Made by a program: the position numbers and the translations under genes
DNA from: Papio anubis
Taxonomy: Eukaryota; Chordata; Mammalia; Primates; Cercopithecidae
DNA length: 64,000 bases
Assembly (NCBI RefSeq): GCF_008728515.1
Contig: NC_044981.1
Coordinates: 93,156,426 to 93,220,425 of the forward strand
Direction of reading: 5' to 3'
Notes under the pieces: generated by a model
Told to the model about the DNA's origin: nothing
Database searches by the model: none
The model's input: the letters and a program-made list of their open reading frames with translations, nothing else
In this document: positions 10,220-21,065 of the stretch, one piece after another
Layout: every line of letters starts with the position of its first letter
Numbering within the stretch: position 1 is the stretch's first letter

Positions 10220-11236
10220 ATGGGGAAAAAGCAGGGCAGAAAAGCTGAAAATTCAAAAAATAAGAGCACATCTCCCCCGGCAAAGGAGCGCAGCTCATCG
10301 CCAGCAACAGATCAAAGCTGGACGGAGAATGACTTTGACGAGATGAGAGAAGAAGGCTTCAGTCCATCAAATATCTCAGAGCTAAAGGAGGAATTACGTA
10401 CCCAGCGCAAAGAAACTAAAAATCTTGAAAAAAAAGTGGAAGAATTGACGGCTAGACTAATTAATGCAGAGAAGGTCATAAACGAAATGAAAGAGATGAA
10501 AACCATGACACGAGAAATACGTGACAAATGCACAAGCTTCAGTAACCGACTCGATCAACTGGAAGAAAGAGTATCAGCGATTGAGGATCAAATGAATGAA
10601 ATGAAGCGAGAAGAGAAACCAAAAGAAAAAAGAAGAAAAAGAAATGAACAAAGCCTGCAAGAAGTATGGGATTATGTAAAAAGACCAAATCTCCGTCTGA
10701 TTGGGGTGCCTGAAAGTGAGGGGGAAAATGGAACCAAGTTGGAAAACACTCTTCAGGATATCATCCAGGAGAACTTCCTCAACCTCGTAGGGCAGGCCAA
10801 CATTCAAATCCAGGAAATACAGAGAACGCCACAAAGATACACCTCGAGAAGAGCAACTCCAAGACACATAATTGCCAGATTCACCAAAGTTGAAATGAAG
10901 GAAAAAATCTTAAGGGCAGCCAGAGAGAAAGGTCGGGTTACCCACAAAGGGAAGCCCATCAGACTCACAGCAGATCTCTCGGCAGAAACTCTCCAAGCCA
11001 GAAGAGAGTGGGGGCCAATATTCAACATTCTGAAAGAAAAGAATTTTAAACCCAGAATTTCATATCCAGCTAAACTAAGTTTCATAAGTGAAGGAGAAAT
11101 AAAATCCTTTACAGATAAGCAAATGCTTAGAGATTTTGTCACCACTAGGCCTGCCTTACAAGAGACCCTGAAGGAAGCACTCAACATGGAAAGGAACAAC
11201 CGGTACCAGCCATTGCAAAAACATGCCAAAATGTAA
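10220..11236 (+). CDS. L1 ORF1: L1 ORF1p, RNA-binding nucleic acid chaperone
   Basis: 338 codons, the usual length for primate ORF1p. In the known family it forms trimers that coat L1 RNA in cytoplasmic particles and is essential for retrotransposition. Residues ~1-50 are a basic, Ser-rich head with S18-P and S27-P sites. Residues ~51-153 are heptad-rich coiled coil with the Arg-Leu-Asp-Gln-Leu-Glu-Glu trimer-core motif at 110-116. An RRM begins near residue 157 (NLRLIGVPE), and the C-terminal domain carries REKG at 235-238 and R261 in RREWG. T203-P and T213-P are kept. The start is the ATG in AAAGATGGGG, in the usual L1 context. The coiled coil differs visibly from the human sequence I remember, as expected for the fastest-evolving part. 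No stop or frameshift is seen. Confidence 0.97.
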   Translation: MGKKQGRKAENSKNKSTSPPAKERSSSPATDQSWTENDFDEMREEGFSPSNISELKEELRTQRKETKNLEKKVEELTARLINAEKVINEMKEMKTMTREIRDKCTSFSNRLDQLEERVSAIEDQMNEMKREEKPKEKRRKRNEQSLQEVWDYVKRPNLRLIGVPESEGENGTKLENTLQDIIQENFLNLVGQANIQIQEIQRTPQRYTSRRATPRHIIARFTKVEMKEKILRAAREKGRVTHKGKPIRLTADLSAETLQARREWGPIFNILKEKNFKPRISYPAKLSFISEGEIKSFTDKQMLRDFVTTRPALQETLKEALNMERNNRYQPLQKHAKM

Positions 11237-11299
11237 AGACCATCGAGGCTAGGAAGAAACTGCATCAACTAACAAGCAAAATAACCAGTTAATATCATA
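11237..11299 (+). other. L1 inter-ORF spacer, 63 bp
   Basis: Exactly 63 bases separate the ORF1 stop from the ORF2 ATG, the length found in human L1s. ORF2 has no promoter of its own in the family model. Its translation is rare and depends on ORF1 upstream. Confidence 0.9.
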
Positions 11300-14200
11300 A
11301 TGGCAGGATCAAGTTCACACATAACAATCTTAACCTTAAATGTAAATGGACTAAATGCTCCAATGAAAAGACACAGACTGGCAAACTGGATAAAGAGTCA
11401 AGACCCATCAGTCTGCTGTATTCAGGAGACCCATCTCACACGCAGAGACATACATAGGCTCAAAATAAAGGGATGGGGGAAGATTTACCAAGCAAATGGA
11501 GAACAAAAAAAAACAGGGGTTGCAATCCTAGTCTCTGATAAAACAGACTTTAAACCATCAAAGATCAAAAGAGACAAAGAAGGCCATTACATAATGGTAA
11601 AGGGATCAATTCAACAGGAAGAGCTAACTATCCTAAATATATATGCACCCAATACAGGAGCACCCAGATTCATAAAGCAAGTCCTTAGAGACTTACAAAG
11701 AGACTTAGACTCCCATACAATAATAATGGGAGACTTCAACACTCCACTGTCAACATTAGACAGATCAACGAGACAGAAAGTTAACAAGGATATCCAGGAA
11801 TTGAACTCATCTCTGCAGCAAGCAGACCTAATAGACATCTATAGAACTCTCCACCCCAAATCAACAGAATATACATTCTTCTCAGCACCACATCGTACTT
11901 ACTCCAAAATTGACCATATAATTGGAAGTAAAGCACTCCTCAGCAAATGTACAAGAACAGAAATTATAACAAACTGTCTCTCAGACCACAGTGCAATCAA
12001 ACTAGAACTCAGGACTAAGAAACTCAATCAAAACCGCTCAACTACATGGAAACTGAACAACCTGCTCCTGAATGACTACTGGGTACATAACGAAATGAAG
12101 GCAGAAATAAAGATGTTCTTTGAAACCAATGAGAACAAAGATACAACATACCAGAATCTCTGGGACACATTTAAAGCAGTGTGCAGAGGGAAATTTATAG
12201 CACTAAATGCCCACAAGAGAAAGCAGGAAAGATCAAAAATTGACACTCTAACATCGCAATTAAAAGAACTAGAGAAGCAAGAGCAAACACATTCCAAAGC
12301 TAGCAGAAGGCAAGAAATAACTAAGATCAGAGCAGAACTGAAGGAGATAGAGACACAAAAAACCCTCCAAAAAATCAATGAATCCAGGAGTTGGTTTTTT
12401 GAAAAGATCAACAAAATTGACAGACCTCTAGCAAGACTAATAAAGAAGAAAAGAGAGAAGAATCAAATCAACGCAATTAAAAATGATAAAGGGGATATCA
12501 CCACCGACCCCACAGAAATACAAACTACCATCAGAGAATTCTATAAACACCTCTACGCAAATAAACTAGAAAACCTAGAAGAAATGGATAATTTCCTGGA
12601 CACTTACACTCTTCCAAGACTAAACCAGGAAGAAGTTGAATCCCTGAATAGACCAATAGCAGGCTCTGAAATTGAGGCAATAATTAATAGCCTACCAACC
12701 AAAAAAAGTCCAGGACCAGATGGATTCACAGCTGAATTCTACCAGAGGTATAAGGAGGAGTTGGTACCATTCCTTCTGAAACTATTCCAATCAATAGAAA
12801 AAGAGGGAATCCTCCCTAACTCATTTTATGAGGCCAACATCATCCTGATACCAAAGCCTGGCAGAGACACAACAAAAAAAGAGAATTTTAGACCAATATC
12901 CCTGATGAACATCGATGCAAAAATCCTCAATAAAATACTGGCAAACCGGATTCAACAACACATCAAAAAGCTTATCCACCATGATCAAGTGGGCTTCATC
13001 CCTGGGATGCAAGGCTGGTTCAACATTCGCAAATCAATAAACATAATCCAGCATATAAACAGAACCAAAGACAAGAACCACATGATTATCTCAATAGATG
13101 CAGAAAAGGCTTTTGACAAAATTCAACAGCCCTTCATGCTAAAAACGCTCAATAAATTCGGTATTGATGGAACGTACCTCAAAATAATAAGAGCTATTTA
13201 TGACAAACCCACAGCCAATATCATACTGAATGGGCAAAAACTGGAAAAATTCCCTTTGAAAACTGGCACAAGACAGGGATGCCCTCTCTCACCACTCCTA
13301 TTCAACATAGTGTTGGAAGTTCTGGCTAGGGCAATTAGGCAAGAGAAAGAAATCAGGGGTATTCAGTTAGGAAAAGAAGAAGTCAAATTGTCCCTGTTTG
13401 CAGATGACATGATTGTATATTTAGAAAACTCCATTGTCTCAGCCCAAAATCTCCTTAAGCTGATAAGCAACTTCAGCAAAGTCTCAGGATACAAAATTAA
13501 TGTGCAAAAATCACAAGCATTCTTATACACCAATAACAGACAAACACAGAGCCAAATCATGAATGAACTTCCATTCACAATTGCTTCAAAGAGAATCAAA
13601 TACCTAGGAATCCAACTTACAAGGGATGTAAAGGACCTCTTCAAGGAGAACTACAAACCACTGCTCACTGAAATAAAAGAGGACACAAACAAATGGAAGA
13701 ACATACCATGCTCATGGATAGGAAGAATCAATATCGTGAAAATGGCCATACTGCCCAAGGTAATTTATAGATTCAATGCCATCCCCATCAAGCTACCAAT
13801 GAGTTTCTTCACAGAATTGGAAAAAACTGCTTTAAAGTTCATATGGAACCAAAAAAGAGCCCGCATCTCCAAGACAATCCTAAGTCAAAAGAACAAAGCT
13901 GGAGGCATCACGCTACCTGACTTCAAACTATACTACAAGGCTACAGTAACCAAAACAGCATGGTACTGGTACCAAAACAGAGATATAGACCAATGGAACA
14001 GAACAGAGTCCTCAGAAATAATACCACACATCTACAGCCATCTGATCTTTGACAAACCTGAGAGAAACAAGAAATGGAGAAAGGATTCCCTATTTAATAA
14101 ATGGTGCTGGGAAAATTGGCTAGCCATAAGTAGAAAGCTGAAACTGGATCCTTTCCTTACTCCTTATACGAAAATTAATTCAAGATGGATTAGAGACTTA

Positions 14201-15127
14201 AATGTTAGACCTAATACCATAAAAATCCTAGAGGAAAACCTAGGTAGTACCATTCAGGACATAGGCATGGGCAAAGACTTCATGTCTAAAACACCAAAAG
14301 CAACGGCAGCAAAAGCTATAATTGACAAATGGGATCTCATTAAACTAAAGAGCTTCTGCACAGCAAAAGAAACTACCATCAGAGTGAACAGGCAACCTAC
14401 AGAATGGGAGAAAATTTTTGCAATCTACTCATCTGACAAAGGGCTAATATCCAGAACCTACAAAGAACTCCAACAAATTTACAAGAAAAAAACAAACAAC
14501 CCCATCAAAAAGTGGGCAAAGGATATGAACAGACATTTCTCAAAAGAGGACATTCATACAGCCAACAGACATATGAAAAAATGCTCATCATCACTGGCCA
14601 TCAGAGAAATGCAAATCAAAACCACAATGAGATACCATCTCACACCAGTTAGAATGGCGATCATTAAAAAGTCAGGAAACAACAGGTGCTGGAGAGGATG
14701 TGGAGAAATAGGAACGCTTTTACACTGTTGGTGGGATTGTAAACTAGTTCAACCATTATGGAAAACAGTATGGCGATTCCTCAAGGATCTAGAACTAGAT
14801 GTACCATATGACCCAGCCATCCCATTACTGGGGATATACCCAAAGGATTATAAATTATGCTGCTATAAAGACACATGCACACGTATGTTTATTGCAGCAC
14901 TATTCACAATAGCAAAGACTTGGAATCAACCCAAATGTCCATCAGTGACAGATTGGATTAAGAAAATGTGGCACATATACACCATGGAATACTATGCAGC
15001 CATAAAAAAGGATGAGTTTGCGTCCTTTGTAGGGACATGGATGCAGCTGGAAACCATCATTCTTAGCAAACTATCACAAGAACAGAAAACCAAACACCGC
15101 ATGTTCTCACTCATAGGTGGGAACTGA
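11300..15127 (+). CDS. L1 ORF2: L1 ORF2p, endonuclease and reverse transcriptase
   Basis: 1275 codons, the full family length, numbered without indels against human ORF2p. Residues 1-239 are an APE-type endonuclease that nicks T-rich target DNA. N14, E43, Y115, D145, N147, T192, D205, S228, D229 and H230 are all present. A Z region near 380-480 precedes the reverse transcriptase (~498-773). That domain keeps D600 in SIDAEKAF, the TRQGCPLSPLLF motif and FADD at 700-703 (bases 13397-13408). The C-terminal cysteine motif is intact: C1130, C1134, H1143, C1147 (from base 14687). ORF2p acts in the nucleus by target-primed reverse transcription, using the 3' poly(A) of its own RNA. It also mobilises Alu RNA. 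No stop or frameshift is seen. Whether the protein is active cannot be read from sequence alone. Confidence 0.97.
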   Translation: MAGSSSHITILTLNVNGLNAPMKRHRLANWIKSQDPSVCCIQETHLTRRDIHRLKIKGWGKIYQANGEQKKTGVAILVSDKTDFKPSKIKRDKEGHYIMVKGSIQQEELTILNIYAPNTGAPRFIKQVLRDLQRDLDSHTIIMGDFNTPLSTLDRSTRQKVNKDIQELNSSLQQADLIDIYRTLHPKSTEYTFFSAPHRTYSKIDHIIGSKALLSKCTRTEIITNCLSDHSAIKLELRTKKLNQNRSTTWKLNNLLLNDYWVHNEMKAEIKMFFETNENKDTTYQNLWDTFKAVCRGKFIALNAHKRKQERSKIDTLTSQLKELEKQEQTHSKASRRQEITKIRAELKEIETQKTLQKINESRSWFFEKINKIDRPLARLIKKKREKNQINAIKNDKGDITTDPTEIQTTIREFYKHLYANKLENLEEMDNFLDTYTLPRLNQEEVESLNRPIAGSEIEAIINSLPTKKSPGPDGFTAEFYQRYKEELVPFLLKLFQSIEKEGILPNSFYEANIILIPKPGRDTTKKENFRPISLMNIDAKILNKILANRIQQHIKKLIHHDQVGFIPGMQGWFNIRKSINIIQHINRTKDKNHMIISIDAEKAFDKIQQPFMLKTLNKFGIDGTYLKIIRAIYDKPTANIILNGQKLEKFPLKTGTRQGCPLSPLLFNIVLEVLARAIRQEKEIRGIQLGKEEVKLSLFADDMIVYLENSIVSAQNLLKLISNFSKVSGYKINVQKSQAFLYTNNRQTQSQIMNELPFTIASKRIKYLGIQLTRDVKDLFKENYKPLLTEIKEDTNKWKNIPCSWIGRINIVKMAILPKVIYRFNAIPIKLPMSFFTELEKTALKFIWNQKRARISKTILSQKNKAGGITLPDFKLYYKATVTKTAWYWYQNRDIDQWNRTESSEIIPHIYSHLIFDKPERNKKWRKDSLFNKWCWENWLAISRKLKLDPFLTPYTKINSRWIRDLNVRPNTIKILEENLGSTIQDIGMGKDFMSKTPKATAAKAIIDKWDLIKLKSFCTAKETTIRVNRQPTEWEKIFAIYSSDKGLISRTYKELQQIYKKKTNNPIKKWAKDMNRHFSKEDIHTANRHMKKCSSSLAIREMQIKTTMRYHLTPVRMAIIKKSGNNRCWRGCGEIGTLLHCWWDCKLVQPLWKTVWRFLKDLELDVPYDPAIPLLGIYPKDYKLCCYKDTCTRMFIAALFTIAKTWNQPKCPSVTDWIKKMWHIYTMEYYAAIKKDEFASFVGTWMQLETIILSKLSQEQKTKHRMFSLIGGN

Positions 15128-15340
15128 ACAATGAGATCACTTGGACTCGGGAAGGGGAACATCACACACCGGGGCCTATCATGGGGAGGGGGGAGGGGGG
15201 AGGGATTGCATTGGGAGTTATACCTGATGTAAATGACGAGTTGATGGGTGCAGCAGACCAACATGGCACAAGTATACATATGTAACAAACCTGCACGTTA
15301 TGCACATGTACCCTACAACTTAAAGTATAATAATAATAAA
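15128..15340 (+). other. L1 3'UTR with G-rich tract and poly(A) signal
   Basis: A short L1PA-type 3'UTR. A polypurine G-tract at 15183-15205 has four or more runs of at least three Gs, so it can form a G-quadruplex. The AATAAA signal is at 15335-15340. The version CCTATCATGGGG...TACCTGATGTAAATGACG matches my memory of Old World monkey L1s rather than human L1HS. Confidence 0.85.
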
Positions 15341-15413
15341 TAAATTTAAAAAAGAAAAAAAAAATAAAAAATAAAAAATAAAATAAAATAAAATAAAAAA
15401 AAAAAAAAAAAAA
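15341..15413 (+). repeat. L1 A-rich tail
   Basis: A tail of A-runs interrupted by single Ts (AAAATAAAAAATAAAAAATAAAATAAAAT...), ending in a purer A-run before the TSD. The T interruptions are either patterned tail growth or post-insertion drift. Confidence 0.9.
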
Positions 15414-15432
15414 AAAGAAACAGCTACTTATT
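15414..15432 (+). repeat. L1 target site duplication, 3' copy
   Basis: Identical over 19 bases to 9161-9179. The perfect match indicates little time since insertion. Confidence 0.95.
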
Positions 15433-16290
15433 TACCGGTAGTCTGAGGAAGGAAATGGAAGTACCAGCCAGCCGTCACTTCAGTTTCCAACTGAATCAAA
15501 TTTTAGTCTGATAAAGCAAGATCCATATTGAAATTCTACCCGCAAGGAGAAATAGGAGTGTGAATTTTTGGCATTCATCCTGTTCGAGTATAAATTTTGG
15601 TCCAACAAATTAGAGTACAAGAAATTTTATATTCCTCTTTTGAACATCATAGTTAATCTATTTGAGCTCTTGGTGTCCTGGCCCAAAGTGGGATCATGAG
15701 GAGATCCTTGTCTTATTTGAGGTTGAATATACTGTGTAATGGATGGGCTATAATCTAAGCCAAGATTTTCTCCTTTTCCTTTCTTTGCTTGCCCTAGTAG
15801 GGCAATCAGCTCTTGGCAGATTCAGAAATGCTCTTCCAACATCTCATGTATTCCACTCAGTCTAGCTCCTCTCCAGAGGGATCTGCTCCTCTCCAGCTCT
15901 CAGCAAGCCTTCCAGCTTCTAAAAGTTTAAACCTTCCAGAATAAGACCTCATCCAGGACTCTAGATTCAGGGAGTAAAACGAGGTTCCAAAAGCTGAGAG
16001 GCCTAAGACATTAATTTCTTTTCCAGTTGTCTTACTCCTACTTCTCTTGGTGAGGACACTTTCTTCCATCAACAGAAACCAGGTTGTGTTTTTTTTTTTT
16101 CTTTTCCCCTAGTTTTGAAAACCTTTGCTTTTGCTCTTAACATACACGCTTTCTCAAAGAAAGCATTAATAGTTCAGGACATAGAATATGAAGCTGATCT
16201 ACCTTTTTAGGATGGGGTAAACAAAAAGACATACAGCAATGACACAAAGTGTATATTTGCATGTTTCAGGTTATTATCCTGGTAACATTC
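15433..16290. other. Intergenic DNA downstream of the L1
   Basis: Continuation of the pre-insertion locus. It is moderately complex with no recognised gene. CTCCTCTCCAGAGG and CTCCTCTCCAGCTC near 15867-15897 form a small local repeat. A T-run sits at 16089-16100. Confidence 0.55.
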
Positions 16291-16400
16291 AATGATTTGT
16301 TCATTCCCTAGATACTGAGAGATTATCTTCCACATGATGCTAAAAGCTAATGATTCAGTAGTGAAAAAGACAGAATTTTCCCAGGACTTATCATCTAGAA
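16290..16400 (-). mobile_element. Probable L2 3' end (antisense)
   Basis: A weak but ordered match to reverse L2: ATTTGTTCATTCC, CCACATGATGCTAAAAGC, TTCAGTAGTGAAAAAGACAG and CCAGGACTTATCATCTAG. Confidence 0.45.
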
Positions 16401-19226
16401 GTAGACTTATACAGTCTAAAAGATTGGCAATTGCATAAATAACTCCTGTGTTCTGTGAGAGCATGTAGCACCTGCTTTGTACCTATTCTCAAGATGTAAT
16501 TCCCAACCCTGGAAACTGAAAAGAAACAATAAGGAAATATATTTTATTTCATCACTGCATAAATTGTATATTTTCCTTCACCGTTTACCCCAACTATCTA
16601 CTTTCAGTAGAGAAAGTCATGTTAGGCCTCTTTTCCCTTTTGATTCAAACCATATCAACTAATTTTGCTACTGATTACATTAGAACTCCATGAAATGATC
16701 TTTTCAAAATATAAATATAAGATTAGTTGAAATTCCCGGAGAGCAATTGTGATAGAAGATGGCCAATTATTAGATTTCAGGTACTGTATATTATCCTGTA
16801 CTTTTTACTTTCCAGTAATTTTATGAGAGGAAATATATAGTCACTGAAGAAAAATGTTCTTACAAATTTTCTTCTCATAATTTCTTTTAAACACTGTAAA
16901 AAATATTAAACAGAAGAAAATTATTTTTAATTTAGCTTATTGGTTGGTAATTAAGCTTTTTTCTAAAACTCCTTTAAACATCTTAAATAGATCATTTCTG
17001 CTCAGGCAAAGACTCCTGTAGCATCGAAAGAAATACTGTATTGCCAAGACAGAATACATGGTTTGTTTTTAGTCTTAAAACATAAAAATTGATAACGTAT
17101 TTAAAATAAACCTCCTTGATAATAATTCTTCTTTGCAATCATTGCTTATCTAATAGTGATAATTGAGAATTCTACATTTTATTTGCTGTAGGGTGCTTTA
17201 GGGCTACTTTCCTGTAACAGTGAAATCACCAACAAGCATTCAGAGAGCTCCTACTGGGTATAGCACCTCTTTGGAGCTGAGGTTTGAAAAAGAATCAGAC
17301 ATTTTTCAGTATGCTCAATTGATTCAAGAATGAGAAAGTTTATAAACGTTTTAATGAATGAGAGAGGATTTACATTTAATTTTAGGTCAAACCAGAAAGA
17401 TGACAATGGATGTGGTGATATTTTTGTTACTACTTTGAGAGAAAAACTCCTGATGGTGCTGATGTCCAATGAAATGAGACTGGGTTCTGGAAGAATTTGG
17501 TAAGTAGGTAAGTGAGGTTTTGCAGGCTTAGATTACTGAGTTATTGAGTCAATGCTATTTCTTTATTAAGACTGCTAAAAGAGTGGGAGAATTTAGGCCA
17601 GTTCTTTCACATAGACGTCTTAGCTTGATAAAAAGTGAAATTATTGTTTTCAGCTTCATAAATTAGACACATTGAAGAGTTTCCACCTCTGCAACTTTAC
17701 TGTGAGGAATGCAATGACAGATTTTGTGCTGTGTTTGCCTATGAGATGATTTCCTTGAAGTCCCATAATGAGTTGTTTTTGGCAGGATTAATGAGCATTA
17801 TAATGGTAAATGGATATTTGCAGCTCCGTTGTGTTCCATCACGGAGTAACATGGGGTTTCTGGTCCCTTGGAGGCCATAATTGGTGGCATTAATGCACTT
17901 TTTAATTACACTTCTTGAAAAAAAATGATTTGGAACCAAAACAAAAGCTAAGTGATCATCTCTCTGCTGTTTCACATAGTATAAACAGAAGACTGTTGCT
18001 ATCTCTGATATCTATAATTGGAGTCATACTCTCTAGACACTACATATGCAGTACATTTTGATGATAATATTTGTTTAGAAACTGCTTATTTGCCTTTGTT
18101 TTTGCTCATTCTTATATGCTGAAATAAACTTTTATTATATGCATATATAAAATACACATATGTAATACAGATCTAAATTATACATGAATAAGAAATGCAC
18201 GTGGTATTATAAAAATATACATATTATAAATGTAAGTGATGGTAAACAGAATATAGTAGGCTCATCTCTAATATTTAGACCCCTTCATTTGTTTCCCAAT
18301 CTTACTGTGAGTGTTGAGCATATAAGTGTACTTTATCCCTAAATCTCTATGAATGAACTAAATTGCATTATGTCATTTCTCTTTTTCTATTTTCACACAT
18401 ACCTGTGAAAAATTACTAATAGTTACTGCTTCAGCATATCTAATCTTTGCAGTATTATGTTTGTTTGTGGTCTGTAGTGGCAAACCCAATATTTATCTAT
18501 ACATAGTATATATCTTTATATAGTATTTGCAAAGTATACTATGGAGAGAAAAGATACAAAGTTATATAAATATATAAAGAGCAAAATACTTTGAATTTTT
18601 AAAAATCCACACTATCAGCCACTTATTCCTAATCTACTTATAAATTTCCTCAGCTGTATTGGTTACAAGTATATTTCCTTCTATCCACAATACACCTATT
18701 CCTTAACTTTTCTGAATTTTTAAATAAATCACAGGGTGAAATATTAGACTGCGGGTAATTGAGTGGTTAGGGGGATATATGAGCTGCTGAGGTTAACTGA
18801 TTATGTTACCACTTTCATACCAATTCTTGCTGAAACAAGTCACTATGGAGCCGATTGCTTGTTTTTCATAGTCTTTTATAAAGATATCCTTGGTATCTGG
18901 GTTATCCTTGAGTAACAGTACATGGGAGATAAATGCATTTGGATCAGTGGCAAACAACTGTATCTGTGAAAAAATGTGCAAAAAACTAGATGATGTGGAA
19001 TTGCTCCTACATTGACTTCCGAGGTTTGGTGAGACAGACAACCTCACATCTTAGAATTGCCAGCTTTTGTGAAAAGAAAGCTGCCTTTCTCAATGACATG
19101 TCTTTGACACTTACGATCTATGTCATTTTTACTCTTTCCATCAGGTGAATTCTTCATTGATAGGCTCAAATGTCTGGTTTCAGGACTTTCTGCAGCCCTA
19201 TAGCAGTTCCTTTTTCTCTTTGTAAG
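16401..19226. other. AT-rich intergenic DNA
   Basis: About 2.8 kb with no gene. Around 17232-17310 there is a possible faint L2/MIR trace (CAAGCATTCAGAGAGCTCC...). TA-rich patches lie near 18130-18230 and 18490-18580. Confidence 0.55.
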
Positions 19227-19259
19227 GAAATCAAATAAATAAATAAATAAATAAATAAA
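19227..19259. repeat. (AAAT)n microsatellite
   Basis: About eight AAAT units in a row, likely length-polymorphic. The antisense open frame over it is an artefact. Confidence 0.9.
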
Positions 19260-19904
19260 TGGCCGAAAAGTAGGCAAAAAAAATTCCCTTTCTGGTATTT
19301 ATAAATAGAGATTTCAGAATTAGGTAGTGTGGAGCAGTCTACAATGGCTGCAGATTTTTAACATTGCCTACCAGAGAACAGGGTACCTAGCCCTGGTTTT
19401 ATGCAACTCCATTCTCCTCGTGTTTGTGATGATTGAGTGTGCTGAACTTGCTTTGTTTTTTCTTTAGAAGAGTGATGATAGTGATTAATTCAGTTGATGC
19501 ATCATTGTCCCATCCCCACCACTTTAGTAGTTTCCACAAAATGTCTTAAAATAACGGCATTTATATATGTGAGAATTCTGTGTGCTTTTGCATATTATCA
19601 TTCTATCTATATATGATGCTGGTCTTGTCAGCCATGCCATCTAAAAATACTGAGGAAAAAAAGAAACCAAAATGCATATCAAAATTGAATTTTTAAGTGG
19701 GTGTCTAACACCAGATATCTATGTGTCTATACATATAGATGGAGAGATATACACACATATACATATAAATATAATTTTAAAATTCATCTAGAGTGCATTA
19801 GCAGAGAATATTTTGTCCTCATTAACTTTTTGTGGTTTTAAGTGATTTCACATAATTTGCATAGCATCATCTCTCAGTTTCATAATTCAATAACAATAAA
19901 AAGT
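19260..19904. other. Intergenic DNA
   Basis: No gene is seen. An impure TA/CA tract lies at about 19715-19780. Confidence 0.55.
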
Positions 19905-20140
19905 AATCATTGCTAAGTTCTCTTGAGTTTACTCTGTGCCAAGCACTTTGACATTAATTTTCTACCTCACACAGTCCTTTGGGGTAAATACTAATATTTT
20001 TTTTCAGGTTATGGATTAAAAATAAACTAACCACGCACACCTGAAGTTTAGACAGTTTGTGCTACTTCCCTAAGGTTACACATGCCTTAGCAGAGCAGGG
20101 ACAGGAGCTGGCGCTCTGTGACTCCAGTCACACATATATA
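19905..20140 (-). mobile_element. MIR (antisense)
   Basis: Reverse MIR landmarks in order: TGAGTTTACTCTGTGCCAAG, CCTCACACAGTCCTTTGGGG, CTAAGGTTACACATGCC, GAGCAGGGACAGGAGC and TGTGACTCCAGTCACAC. Confidence 0.75.
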
Positions 20141-20504
20141 ACTTCTAATACACATAGTTCACTTAACCTCTAAAATGCCCATGGGAAGAGATAGAAATGA
20201 TAGCAAAACAGTAACAAACCCTTGGAGATATTTTTAGTGGCACTGTTCCGTTACAAAAAGGAAAGACACTAACAGGATCTTAAAAAGTGTATTACTTAAA
20301 TGGATCTTAGAGACTACCTAATACATTAGGTTCACTTTCCAAGTGAAGAAATAAATTATTGAGTTGAAATGGGGTAAGAAGCCAGGACAAGGTTGTAGCC
20401 CTCCTTTTAATAGGCTCAGTCCACTGGTGCAGTCCTAGTAGGCCCAAACCCCCTTCCTTGTGTAGAGATTTTAATGATGTTCATTTCTAAAGACCACTGT
20501 GCGT
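20141..20504. other. Intergenic DNA
   Basis: Unique sequence between two MIRs. No gene or RNA is recognisable. Confidence 0.55.
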
Positions 20505-20744
20505 AGAGCAAGGTAGACGTTATGAATGTTAGACTTTGGAGCTGAGCAAATTTGAAGTCTAAATTTAGCCTTCCTATTTATTAGCTGCTTGGCTATGGGT
20601 AAACGGATTCATAGTGTTTGTGCTTCAGTTTATTTACTTTTAAAATCGAAAGATTATTCCTCATAAGGATGTTGTAAAAGTTAAATAATGCATTTGAAGC
20701 ACTTAGCTACCAACAGTAAGCATTCAACTAAAGTTTACATTATT
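20505..20744 (+). mobile_element. MIR (sense), interrupted at its 3' end by an Alu
   Basis: MIR core in order: TTAGACTTTGGAGCTGAGC, TTATTAGCTGCTTGGCTATGG, CTTCAGTTTATTTAC, CATAAGGATGTTGTAAAAGTT and CAGTAAGCATTCAACTAAAG. Confidence 0.8.
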
Positions 20745-21050
20745 GGGCTGGATGCAGTGGCTGATGCCTGTAATCCCAGCACTTTGGGAGGCTGAGATGG
20801 GCGAATTTCTTTAGGCCAGAGGTTCAAGACCAACTTTGCCAACGTGGCGAAACCTCATCTCTGCAAAAAACACACAAAAAAATAGCCAGGCATGGTGGCA
20901 CACGTCTGTAATCCCAGCTACTCAGATGCTGAGGCACAAGAATCACTTGAACCCAGGAAGCAGAGGTTGCAGTGAGCCGAGACTGGGCCACTGCCCTCCA
21001 GCCTGGGCGACAGAATGAGGTGTTGTTTCCAAAAACAAAATCAAAAACAA
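20745..21050 (+). mobile_element. Alu, older S/J-type, with TSDs
   Basis: Both arms are present with many changes. The flanks AAGTTTACATTATTG (20731-20745) and AAATTTACATTATTG (21051-21065) form a 15-bp TSD with one mismatch. The tail is (AAAAAC)n-like. Nearby 60-codon frames come from the repeat. Confidence 0.92.
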
Positions 21051-21065
21051 AAATTTACATTATTG

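Larger units (their letters stand above)
9180..15413 (+). mobile_element. L1 (LINE-1): Full-length L1 with two open ORFs
   Basis: An autonomous non-LTR retrotransposon of about 6.2 kb. It starts with the canonical GGAGCAAGATGGCCGAATAG, so it is not 5'-truncated, and it ends in an A-rich tail flanked by perfect TSDs. The order is 5'UTR with internal promoter, ORF1, 63-bp spacer, ORF2, 3'UTR, tail. It has L1PA architecture. The 5'UTR retains the ~129-bp segment lost from the youngest ape L1s, and the 3'UTR resembles Old World monkey L1s as I recall them. No frameshift or stop interrupts either ORF, which for an element of this size argues for a recent insertion. The subfamily is not certain without a consensus comparison. 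Confidence 0.97.

Noticed and set aside
12076..13644. Antisense frames of 63-112 codons inside ORF2
   Set aside because: They are mirror frames of the conserved ORF2 coding sequence, with no independent evidence.
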